Assembly (NCBI GenBank): GCA_022647565.1 | Contig: JALCLA010000001.1 | Coordinates: 372,001-436,000, forward strand | Direction: 5' to 3' | Source of the DNA: Chiayiivirga sp. | GTDB lineage: Bacteria > Pseudomonadota > Gammaproteobacteria > Xanthomonadales > Xanthomonadaceae | DNA: 64,000 nt | In this document: piece after piece, positions 1 through 7,283 of the stretch | How the letters are laid out: every line of letters begins with the position of its first letter | Numbering within the stretch: the stretch's first letter is position 1 | Notes under the pieces: generated by a model | The model's database searches: none | What the model saw: only the letters and a program-made list of their open reading frames with translations | Told to the model about the DNA's origin: nothing | Made by a program: the position numbers and the translations under genes

Positions 1-177
1 CTCTACATCGCGCCCGGCAGCAAGGGCGTCGCGGCCAAGTGGCAGGGCATCGGCGTGCGCATCGAGGACGATGTGGCGATCACGACGCAAGGCAACGAGG
101 TATTGACTGCGGGGGCGCCCAAACAGATCGATGCGATCGAGGCGCTGATGGCGGAGGCGCGGCGCGCTGCGGCCTGA
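1..177 (+). CDS. pepP: Xaa-Pro aminopeptidase, C-terminal fragment
   Basis: Only the last 58 codons are present; the gene begins before the window. The visible peptide contains GIGVRIEDD followed by ITTQGNEVLT, which matches the end of the metallopeptidase (M24) domain of proteobacterial aminopeptidase P. There the Glu of RIEDD is a metal ligand of the pita-bread fold. The enzyme removes an N-terminal residue that precedes proline, in the cytoplasm. It ends with a normal TGA, 19 bp before the convergent GST gene. Assignment to PepP rather than another M24 enzyme rests on this short stretch and the C-terminal helix EALMAEARR, which resembles the E. coli PepP end. Confidence 0.8.
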   Translation, partial: LYIAPGSKGVAAKWQGIGVRIEDDVAITTQGNEVLTAGAPKQIDAIEALMAEARRAAA

Positions 178-196
178 CCTTCCTCGCCGTGACGGA

Positions 197-904
197 TCAG
201 GAGCGCGGCGTTGCTGCGCCCTGCCCGAACAGGATGCGACGCTGCTCCTCGCTCAATTCGGTTGGACGGGTGAATTCCTTTGCGCGCGCATACGCGCGCT
301 GCGTCGCGGGCCGCGCGCGTATCGCGGCCTGCCAGCGCCGTACTTCGGGGAACGGCTCCAGATCCAGTGGCGCTTTCGTGTACGGACTGATCCAGGGATA
401 ACTGGCCATGTCCGCGATCGAGTAGTCGTCGCCGGCGATGAATTCGCGCCCCGAGAGGCGCGTATCGAGCACGCGCAGCAGGCGTTGCGCTTCGCGCGTG
501 TAACGGTCGCGCGCGTACGGAACTTCCTCCGGCGCGTAGACATGGAAGTGTCCGTACTGCCCGGTCATCGGGCCGAGCCCCGCCATCTGCCAGAACAGCC
601 ACTCCAGCACGGTGTTGCGGCCGCGCAAGTCGCGCGGAAGGAAGCGTCCGGTCTTGTCGGCCAGGTACAGCAGGATGGCGCCCGATTCGAACACGCTGAT
701 CGGCGCACCGCCGTCGACCGGCGCATGATCCACGATTGCCGGCATGCGGTTATTCGGCGCGATCGCGAGGAACTCGGACCGGAACTGTTCGCCCGTGCCG
801 ATGTTCACCGGCCTGATGGTGTAAGCCAGCTCCGCCTCTTCCAGGAACAGGGTGATCTTGTGGCCGTTGGGCGTGGGCCAGTAATGCAGGTCGATCATGG
901 ACAT
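197..904 (-). CDS. Glutathione S-transferase, YfcG/Ure2-like (nu class)
   Basis: A 235-residue soluble protein with an N-terminal thioredoxin-like domain (about residues 1-85; IDLHYWPTPNGHKITLFLEE, with the cis-Pro region NNRMPAIVDH and the ES turn FESGAILLYLA) and an all-helical C-terminal domain. The segment GPMTGQYGHFHVYAPE is characteristic of the YfcG/YghU group, enzymes with glutathione-dependent disulfide-bond reductase and peroxidase activity. It is slightly longer than E. coli YfcG (215 residues), with a polar tail. It is the last gene of a leftward group behind an SDR and an unknown gene, suggesting a redox or detoxification role. The exact substrate cannot be read from sequence. 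Confidence 0.85.
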   Translation of the reverse strand: MSMIDLHYWPTPNGHKITLFLEEAELAYTIRPVNIGTGEQFRSEFLAIAPNNRMPAIVDHAPVDGGAPISVFESGAILLYLADKTGRFLPRDLRGRNTVLEWLFWQMAGLGPMTGQYGHFHVYAPEEVPYARDRYTREAQRLLRVLDTRLSGREFIAGDDYSIADMASYPWISPYTKAPLDLEPFPEVRRWQAAIRARPATQRAYARAKEFTRPTELSEEQRRILFGQGAATPRS

Positions 905-949
905 CTCCGCAAGGGACGGAAGCTGACACGTGAGCGCAGCATGGGCATT

Positions 950-1384
950 TCAACCGCGACGACCAAGATCCCAGGTGACTTCGTAGTCCGGCAGGTAACA
1001 AGTATTGACCACGAAGGGCGCGCCCGCCGGACCCAGCATCGCGCCGCAGTGCTCCAGTACTTCACCGATGCAGATCGTGCGCGGCGCGGCATCGATGGCC
1101 GTCATCTTGGCACTGCGCTGCAGTTCGACCAGGCACGCCTCCAGATGACGTGCCACCCACGCCGCCAGTACGCCATCGCCTGCCCGGCGGTGCATGGCAA
1201 TGAGTTCCACCAGACGGGCATGGATGGCCGCGGCTTCCGCAGCGCGCACCGCGTTGGCCCGCTCCGTGGCCGGATCCGGTCGTGCCCAGCCCCGTTCCAC
1301 CGCCTCGTCATGCAGGCTGGCTTCCAGCATTCGGGCTTGCCAGTCGCGGCGCAGATATTCCAGTTCGTTGACGGCGTCCTTCAT
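950..1384 (-). CDS. Hypothetical protein in SDR-GST group
   Basis: A 144-residue protein that I do not recognise. The start MKDAVNELEYLRRD was chosen over an upstream in-frame ATG because it falls just after the SDR stop. The N-terminal two thirds is predicted helical, rich in Arg, Glu and Ala (LEYLRRDWQARMLEASL, then a long amphipathic stretch to about residue 100). The C-terminal third contains a short conserved-looking hydrophobic segment ending in NTCYLPDYEVTWDLG. There is no signal peptide and no TM segment. It lies 43 bp downstream of the SDR gene and 45 bp upstream of the GST gene on the same strand, so cotranscription is likely. Confidence 0.6.
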   Translation of the reverse strand: MKDAVNELEYLRRDWQARMLEASLHDEAVERGWARPDPATERANAVRAAEAAAIHARLVELIAMHRRAGDGVLAAWVARHLEACLVELQRSAKMTAIDAAPRTICIGEVLEHCGAMLGPAGAPFVVNTCYLPDYEVTWDLGRRG

Positions 1385-1427
1385 CGCATCAGCGTAGCGC
1401 GACGATGATCCGCGTGCCGCGGCGGAC

Positions 1428-2192
1428 CTACGCCAGATACCCGCCGTCCACCGCGAAGGTCGCGCCGGTGACGTAGCTCGCGGCATCGGAGGCCAGGAAC
1501 AGCGCCATCGGCGCGATCTCGTCCGGCTGCGCCACGCGTTGCAGCGGAATCATGCGCAGCATCATATCGAGAATCTGCGGGTTGCCGGTCAGCGCCGAGG
1601 CGAATTTCGTATCGGTCAGGCCGGGCAGGATGGCGTTGACGCGAATCTTCTGCGCCGCCAGTTCCTTGGCGAAGCCTTCGCTCATGTTGACGATGCCGGC
1701 CTTGGTCATCGAATACACCAGCTGCCCGAACGCGGCGCGGCGCGCATTCACCGAGGCGATGTTGATGATGCTGCCGCCGCCCGCGTTCTTCATGCGGCGC
1801 GCGGCCTGCACCGTGGTCCAGAAGTAGCCGCGCAGGTTCACTTCGACGGTCTTCTCGTAGGCCGGCAGGCTCATGTCCAGTGCCGGTCCGAAATAGGGAT
1901 TGGCGGCGGCGTTGTTGATCAGGATGGAGCAGGTTCGTCCGGCCGCGTCGAGCGTCGCGAACACGGCTTCGATGCTGGCCGCATCGCCCACATGCATCGC
2001 CTGTGCCTCGGCCGAGCCGCCGTCGGCCTGGATCGTTGCGACGATTCCTTCGCAGTTCTCGCGCTTGCGGCTGGCGCACACCACGTGCGCGCCGTGCGCG
2101 CCGAGCAGGCGCGCGATGGAGGCGCCAATGCCGCGCGATGCGCCGCTGACCAGGGCGGTGCGGCCGGAAAGATCGAACAAGGTTGCGCTCAT
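1428..2192 (-). CDS. Short-chain dehydrogenase/reductase (classical SDR)
   Basis: A 254-residue classical SDR. It has the cofactor motif SGASRGIG (about residues 16-23), the NNAA structural motif (about 93-96) and the catalytic triad Ser147, Tyr160 and Lys164 in IASVNA and YSMTK. The C-terminus ends PDEIAPMALFLASD..YVTG..VDGGYLA, the usual tail of FabG-like enzymes. It is expected to be an NADP(H)- or NAD(H)-dependent oxidoreductase of an alcohol or ketone substrate. The start at MSATLF is preferred to an ATG three codons upstream. It is the first gene of the leftward trio and diverges from a second SDR gene across about 68 bp, so promoters for both directions must lie between 2193 and 2260. 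Confidence 0.88.
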   Translation of the reverse strand: MSATLFDLSGRTALVSGASRGIGASIARLLGAHGAHVVCASRKRENCEGIVATIQADGGSAEAQAMHVGDAASIEAVFATLDAAGRTCSILINNAAANPYFGPALDMSLPAYEKTVEVNLRGYFWTTVQAARRMKNAGGGSIINIASVNARRAAFGQLVYSMTKAGIVNMSEGFAKELAAQKIRVNAILPGLTDTKFASALTGNPQILDMMLRMIPLQRVAQPDEIAPMALFLASDAASYVTGATFAVDGGYLA

Positions 2193-2260
2193 GCAAAGCA
2201 TTCCATACGGGCTGGTATGCTCGGAATCCTACACGCTAGCCGATTCCGCCGGAGCCGCCC

Positions 2261-3091
2261 ATGCCGCAACGCAGAGTTCTCATCACCGGGGCCGGCAGCG
2301 GCCTGGGCCGTGGCCTGGCCTTGCGCTATGCCGGCATCGGCGCCCGCGTGGCCTGCGTCGACGTGATTGCCGAACGCGCCGAGCAGACGCGCGCCCTGCT
2401 GCCCGGTTCGGGCCATCTCGCCTTCACCGCGGACGTGGGCTGCGATGCCCGGATGCAGAGTCTGCATGACGCGATCCAGGCGCAATGGCAGGGCCTGGAC
2501 GTGCTGATCAACAACGCCGGCATCGCCTCGGGCGGCGCGATGGTGGAAACCACCATGGCCGAGTGGGAGCGCGTGCTCAATATCAACTTGCTCAGCGTGG
2601 TGCGCGGTTGCCGCCTGTTCGTGCCGGGCATGGTGGCGCAGGGCAGCGGCCAGGTGCTCAACACCGCGAGCTTCGCGGGCCTGGCCGGCGCGCCCGGCCT
2701 GATGACCTACGGCGTGGCCAAGGCCGGGGTCGTCGCGCTGTCGGAACAACTGCGTGCCGAGATGCACGGCAAGGGCGTGCGGGTGGGCGTGATCTGCCCG
2801 GCCTTCTTCCGTACCAACCTGTGCGAGAGCGCGATCGGCAATCCGAACGTGGCCGTGGTGGCGCAGAAGCTGATGGACATTTCGCCCGACAGCGTCGACA
2901 GCGTCTGCGATGCGGTGCTGGCCGCGGCCGAACGCGGCGAGTTCATGATCATCCCCACGCGGCGCGAACCCCTGCGCTGGCGCATGAAACGCTGGTTCCC
3001 GAATCTGTACTTCAAGCAGTTGATGAAGCTGGTGGGCGAGCGCAGCCAGCTCGCAAGCAGCCTCGGCAAGCAAAAGGAACCTTCCGCATGA
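2261..3091 (+). CDS. Short-chain dehydrogenase/reductase
   Basis: A 276-residue SDR with TGAGSGLG (about residues 9-16), NNAG (84-87) and the triad Ser137, Tyr150, Lys154 (NTASFAG, YGVAK). It is longer than a FabG-type enzyme. The extra C-terminus is basic and aromatic (PLRWRMKRWFPNLYFKQLMKL), as in SDRs that act near membranes on lipid or retinol-like substrates. Its stop overlaps the next gene's start by four bases (ATGA at 3088-3091), so it is very probably translationally coupled to the saccharopine-dehydrogenase-like gene. The pair may modify the same hydrophobic substrate; that is inference from order only. Confidence 0.87.
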   Translation: MPQRRVLITGAGSGLGRGLALRYAGIGARVACVDVIAERAEQTRALLPGSGHLAFTADVGCDARMQSLHDAIQAQWQGLDVLINNAGIASGGAMVETTMAEWERVLNINLLSVVRGCRLFVPGMVAQGSGQVLNTASFAGLAGAPGLMTYGVAKAGVVALSEQLRAEMHGKGVRVGVICPAFFRTNLCESAIGNPNVAVVAQKLMDISPDSVDSVCDAVLAAAERGEFMIIPTRREPLRWRMKRWFPNLYFKQLMKLVGERSQLASSLGKQKEPSA

Positions 3092-4143
3092 GCTGGATGA
3101 TCTACGGGGCCAATGGCTACACCGGGCAACTCATCGCGCGTGAGGCCAAACGCCGCGGGCTGCAGCCGATCCTGGCCGGACGCAATGCCGAGGCCTTGAA
3201 GTCCCTGGCGCGCGAAACCGGTTTCGAGACACGGGCATTCGGATTGACGCCCGATGCGCTTCGCACCGGGCTGGGCGGCGTCGAGCTGGTGCTGCATTGC
3301 GCCGGACCCTTCTCGGCGACGTGTGCACCGATGCTCGAGGCCTGCCTCGCGCAGCGCGTGCACTACCTCGACATCACCGGCGAGATCGACGTGTTCGCGC
3401 ATTGCCACGCGCAGCATGAGCGCGCGCAAGCCGCCGGCATCGTGGTGTTGCCGGGCGCCGGTTTCGACGTGGTGCCCACCGATTGCACCGCGGCCCAGCT
3501 CAAGCGCGAGCTGCCCGGCGCAACCCATCTGGTGCTGGCCTTCGATGCCGGTGGCGGCCTCAGTCCCGGCACCGCCAAGACCAGCGTCGAAGGCCTCGGC
3601 AAGGGTGGACGCATCCGCGAAAACGGCGCGTTGAAAGTGGTGCCGCTGGGCTGGAAGTCGCGCCGCTTCGAGCGTCCGGCCACCGCCGTGTCGCCTGCGT
3701 CCGAACGCACCACGGTCACCATTCCCTGGGGCGACGTCTACACCTCGTTCGTGTCCACCGGCATCCCGAATGTCGAGGTGTACACCGCGGTGCCGCCGAG
3801 CACCGTGGCGCGGCTGCGCCGGCTACGCCTGCTCGGGCCGCTGTTGCGCGCCGGCTTCGTGCAGAACTTCCTCAAGCGCCGGGTCGAACGCAGCGTCAAG
3901 GGTCCGAACGACACGCGCCGCGCCGGCAGCGAGAGCATCGTCTGGGGCGAGGTGCGTGATGCGCATGGCAACGAAAGACGCCTGCGCCTGCGCGTGCCCA
4001 ACGGCTACGACCTCACCGTCACCGCTGCGCTCGGCATCGTGGAGAGGCTGTTGCCGGGCGCACCCAGGGGCGGTTACTACACGCCCTCGCAACTGATGGG
4101 GCCGGACTACGTCCTGACCTTGCCCGGCGTGGAGAAGCTCTAG
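3088..4143 (+). CDS. Saccharopine dehydrogenase-like NAD(P)-binding protein (enoyl reductase type)
   Basis: A 351-residue protein starting MSWMIYGANGYTGQLIAREAK, a Rossmann fold with the GANGYTG nucleotide loop typical of the saccharopine-dehydrogenase-like oxidoreductase family (trans-acting enoyl reductases and relatives). Further family features are HCAGPFS, YLDITGEIDVF and LPGAGFDVVPTDCTA. These proteins generally reduce or isomerise hydrophobic acyl substrates rather than saccharopine. It starts inside the stop of the upstream SDR (ATGA), indicating coupled translation. No terminator is obvious in the 125 bp before the YqhA-family gene. The precise substrate is unknown. Confidence 0.82.
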   Translation: MSWMIYGANGYTGQLIAREAKRRGLQPILAGRNAEALKSLARETGFETRAFGLTPDALRTGLGGVELVLHCAGPFSATCAPMLEACLAQRVHYLDITGEIDVFAHCHAQHERAQAAGIVVLPGAGFDVVPTDCTAAQLKRELPGATHLVLAFDAGGGLSPGTAKTSVEGLGKGGRIRENGALKVVPLGWKSRRFERPATAVSPASERTTVTIPWGDVYTSFVSTGIPNVEVYTAVPPSTVARLRRLRLLGPLLRAGFVQNFLKRRVERSVKGPNDTRRAGSESIVWGEVRDAHGNERRLRLRVPNGYDLTVTAALGIVERLLPGAPRGGYYTPSQLMGPDYVLTLPGVEKL

Positions 4144-4268
4144 CGAGCGTTCCGTCGTCGGTGATTTTCCGGACAAGGACCACCGGCTTGCCACGTGTGT
4201 GGCGCGCGAGTTGGCAGGCGTCGCGCCCGCCACTACCCTTGGCGCCCGTTCCCTTCCGACACGCCCGC

Positions 4269-4919
4269 ATGAACTCCGATGCCAAGCCCCGCCACGGCCT
4301 GGGCCCGCTGCCCACGCTGATCTTTTCCTCGCGCTGGCTGCAGCTGCCGCTGTACCTGGGCCTGATCGTGGCGCAGGGCGTGTACGTGTACCTGTTCGGC
4401 AAGGAACTGATGCACCTCGTGGCCGATACGCCCAAGCTGGGCGAACAGGACATCATGCTGATCGTGCTCGGCCTGATCGACGTGGTGATGATCAGCAACC
4501 TCCTGATGATGGTGATCGTCGGCGGCTACGAGACCTTCGTTTCGCGACTGCGCCTGGAAGGCCACCCTGACCAGCCCGAGTGGCTGAGCCACGTGAACGC
4601 CTCGGTGCTGAAGGTGAAGCTGGCAATGGCGATCATCGGCATCAGCTCGATCCACCTGCTCAAGACCTTCATCGAAGCCGGCATGACCGACGGCATTCCG
4701 CTGTGCAGCACCGCCGCCGGCATCGAGGCGATGAAGCTGGTGCCGATGGCGCTCGAGGCCGGGATCAAGAACTTCAAGGCCTGCACCACGATCACCGCCG
4801 CCGGCGTGATGTGGCAGACCATCATCCACACCATCTTCATCCTCTCGGCCATCGGCATCGCCTGGACCGATCGCCTGATGATGAATGCGCCCAAGCCGGC
4901 CAAGGGCGGCGGGCACTGA
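4269..4919 (+). CDS. yqhA: UPF0114/YqhA family membrane protein
   Basis: A 216-residue inner-membrane protein. It has FSSRWLQLPLYLGLI in the first TM segment, a second TM containing VLGLIDVVMISNLLMMVIVGGYETFVS, and two further hydrophobic segments (about residues 108-125 and 172-195). The SRWLQ..PLYLGL and NLLMMVIVGGYE signatures are those of the YqhA family. E. coli YqhA is about 164 residues; this member has an extra segment with two Cys (IPLCSTAAG, FKACTT) between TM3 and TM4. Function is not established for the family. The start is the ATG at 4269; an upstream extension in the same frame is low-complexity and probably untranslated. Confidence 0.85.
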   Translation: MNSDAKPRHGLGPLPTLIFSSRWLQLPLYLGLIVAQGVYVYLFGKELMHLVADTPKLGEQDIMLIVLGLIDVVMISNLLMMVIVGGYETFVSRLRLEGHPDQPEWLSHVNASVLKVKLAMAIIGISSIHLLKTFIEAGMTDGIPLCSTAAGIEAMKLVPMALEAGIKNFKACTTITAAGVMWQTIIHTIFILSAIGIAWTDRLMMNAPKPAKGGGH

Positions 4920-4953
4920 GCCCGCCCTCACCGCCTGAAGCAGATCGCGGCGC

Positions 4954-6675
4954 TCAGAGGCAATCGGAGTTGCCGCAGACGTGCAGCAACAGATCCGTGT
5001 TGATCGAATCGTAGTGTGCGATCACCGGGCGGCCATCGCTGCGCACGGCGACGACAGCCGCGTTGCCGACGCGCTCGCCGAAGCCGCCATCGAGCACGCG
5101 GCTTGCGCCGTCGAGGCATGAGCTGCCGAGGCAGCGATGCAGGCGCAGGTAGGACTCGTCGGCCGCAATGAAGCGCCGGAAGGCCAGCGCGGGCTGCGAC
5201 GCGCGTTCGGCCAGCGAGACGCCATCCGAGGAGTTGGCGTCGACCAGGCGTGCGGTTGTGGCGCTGCAGGTGAACGTGGTGCAGTCGAGGATCTGCACGC
5301 TCGCAGTGGCGCCGCCGGTGGCAAGCAAGGGCCGGTCGTTGCTGCGCATCACCAGGTCGAGTTTCTGAGCGAAGATGCCCGCTACGGAAGTGAGCGTGTT
5401 CGCGCCGGCGCAGCTGGTATCCGCGCAGCGCACCAGTTGCACCGGCACGCCGGCACCGCCGTTGCCGCCCTTGGCGATCACCGGCAGGCCGGCGGGGTCG
5501 AGGGCGAGCGCGAGGTCGGATCCAACATAGGTGCTGGATGACACGACCGTGCGCGGCGTGCCGCTGCTGCACCCGGCGTCGGCGCAGTCGAACACCGTGG
5601 TCTGGAAACTCGTGCTGTCGCCATACACCACGAGCGGACGGCCATCGTTGCGGATCACGAGGTCGATGGCGGTGGTGACGTCGCGGGTATCGTCGAGGGT
5701 GCGGCGGGTGCTGATGCTGCAATCGGCGTTGCTGCAGACGTAGAGCTTGAGCGCGAGGTTGGTGGTGTCCTGGTAGGCGACCACCGGCCGGCCGTCGCTG
5801 GTGAGTGCCAACGCCGCGCCGCGCCCGACGTCGCCCGTGGAGTCGATGGTGCGGGTCACGCCAGCGTTGCAGGCCCGGTTCGCGCACAGGTGCAACCTCA
5901 AGGCGGTGAGCGAGGCGTAGTAGTAAGCCAGCACCGGGCGGTCATCGCTGCGCAGGGCAAGATCGATGTCGCTGCCGACGTCGTTAGCCGCATCGATGAC
6001 ATGATCGAACGCCACCGGAATCGAAGCGCAGGTGGAACTGCCGTCGCTGCCGATGCCGACCAGGGCTTCGCCGTCCGGGCAACTGCCGCTCACGCGCGCC
6101 TGCACTTGCGATGTGTCGATCTGGGCCAGGCCGACACCCGCGTTGGCGATACCCAGGGTCGCGTCGCCTGTGCTGCCGCCACCGCTCAGGCCGGTACCGG
6201 CGACAACGGCGGTGATATCGCCGCCGCTGTCATTGTCGATGCCGTCGCTGAAGCCGGCCGGTGCGCCGGCTATGCCACTCCAGGGTGCGCTCGCGGCGCG
6301 CAAGGCCTCGGGCGTGGGGCGGATTTCGTGGCGTGGCGCCAGCGCCGTGTAGGTGCTGGCGCCGGCCGGGCGCACCCGCATCTCGAGATAGCGCACGGTG
6401 CCGACGAACACCGCACCGAAGTCCAGGCTCAGGCTGAAGCGACCTTCGCCCACTGGCCGATTCGGGCGCTCGATGCAACTCAGCGGCATCGAGTTGGGCA
6501 GGACCGGCGTGTCGTACAGGCAAGCCTCGAAATCGAACAGGCCTTGCGCCACGACGCCGCCGGACTTCAATTCGCCCTGATAGGTGAAGGCGGTGCCGAT
6601 GGCTTGGGCCGCGGCGGCCGAAGACAGCGCCAGCGTCAGGCCGACCAGGGCGACACGAGGTAGCGAACGGTGCAT
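4954..6675 (-). CDS. Secreted repeat protein, unknown function
   Basis: A 573-residue protein with a clear Sec signal peptide (MHRSLPRVALVGLTLALSSA, cleavage near AAAQA). An N-terminal domain (about 26-125) has YQGELKSGG..LFDFEACLYD and a Pro-rich APRHEIRPTPEALRA. A linker follows with DITAVVAGTGLSGGGSTGDATLGI, a pattern common in large exported proteins. From about residue 220 to the end there are repeats of roughly 45-55 residues of the type D.GSDIDLALRSDDRPVLAYY..LRLHLCANRACN, each with a Cys pair and a GRPV.AY motif. This suggests a beta-propeller or solenoid stabilised by disulfides. No catalytic motif was found. It lies beside another small exported protein on the same strand. Confidence 0.75.
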   Translation of the reverse strand: MHRSLPRVALVGLTLALSSAAAAQAIGTAFTYQGELKSGGVVAQGLFDFEACLYDTPVLPNSMPLSCIERPNRPVGEGRFSLSLDFGAVFVGTVRYLEMRVRPAGASTYTALAPRHEIRPTPEALRAASAPWSGIAGAPAGFSDGIDNDSGGDITAVVAGTGLSGGGSTGDATLGIANAGVGLAQIDTSQVQARVSGSCPDGEALVGIGSDGSSTCASIPVAFDHVIDAANDVGSDIDLALRSDDRPVLAYYYASLTALRLHLCANRACNAGVTRTIDSTGDVGRGAALALTSDGRPVVAYQDTTNLALKLYVCSNADCSISTRRTLDDTRDVTTAIDLVIRNDGRPLVVYGDSTSFQTTVFDCADAGCSSGTPRTVVSSSTYVGSDLALALDPAGLPVIAKGGNGGAGVPVQLVRCADTSCAGANTLTSVAGIFAQKLDLVMRSNDRPLLATGGATASVQILDCTTFTCSATTARLVDANSSDGVSLAERASQPALAFRRFIAADESYLRLHRCLGSSCLDGASRVLDGGFGERVGNAAVVAVRSDGRPVIAHYDSINTDLLLHVCGNSDCL

Positions 6676-6781
6676 GAGGGGCTCCGGCGTGGATTCGAGC
6701 AGGTCCACGCAGGAAGCGCGAGGCAGGGGCCACGTCGCGCGGTTGCCAACCAGTCGGGCGCGGGGACGCCCGTGGAGTGGG

Positions 6782-7111
6782 TCAGGGCGTCTCGAAGCCG
6801 TTGCGGAAGATGCAGTTCAAGTCAGCGCCGCAGCCGGCACCGGGCGTGGGGTCGCCCGCCACGCCGGCCCAGAATCCGCCGGTTAGTTCATAGGTGGCCC
6901 CGGTGCAGCTGACACCCGAGCACAGCGACACCACGTCGGCGTCGGGTTGGCCGATGGTGCCGGACAGGCTGTAGACCGTGCCGGTGCCCGAGGTGCCGAC
7001 GGAAGTGCCGCCGCCGCCGTCGATCGTGTACCAGTCGATCGAATACTGGGCCTGGGCGGTGCCGGCGCCGAACAGGCCGAGGCCAAGGGCAAAAGCGAGA
7101 AGGACGCGCAT
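6782..7111 (-). CDS. Small secreted protein with C-terminal NGFE tail
   Basis: A 109-residue protein with signal peptide MRVLLAFALGLGLFGAGTAQA and a short mature domain (YSIDWYTIDGGGGTSVG..LSGTIGQPD..YELTGGFWAG). This resembles the small exported proteins of Planctomycetes and Lysobacterales that share the IDGGGG and TGGFW motifs. It ends in GADLNCIFRNGFETP. I recall similar ..F..GFE ends on many exported proteins of Lysobacterales, which suggests a shared sorting or structural tail, though the function is unknown. Four Cys could form two disulfides. It is transcribed toward the repeat-protein gene, 106 bp away, possibly as one unit. Confidence 0.65.
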   Translation of the reverse strand: MRVLLAFALGLGLFGAGTAQAQYSIDWYTIDGGGGTSVGTSGTGTVYSLSGTIGQPDADVVSLCSGVSCTGATYELTGGFWAGVAGDPTPGAGCGADLNCIFRNGFETP

Positions 7112-7283
7112 TCAAGTCTCCGGATGCCAGGGCAGGTCGGCCGTGGCCAGTGGTTCCACACGCCTACTGTAACGGCAGGTCGTGGCGGCCGAGGCCACGT
7201 CCCTGCATGGAGAGGATACGCAAGATCGGGGGCAATCCTGCCACGCCGGTCGGGACTCCTCCCGCACCGGCTAAAATTCGCGC

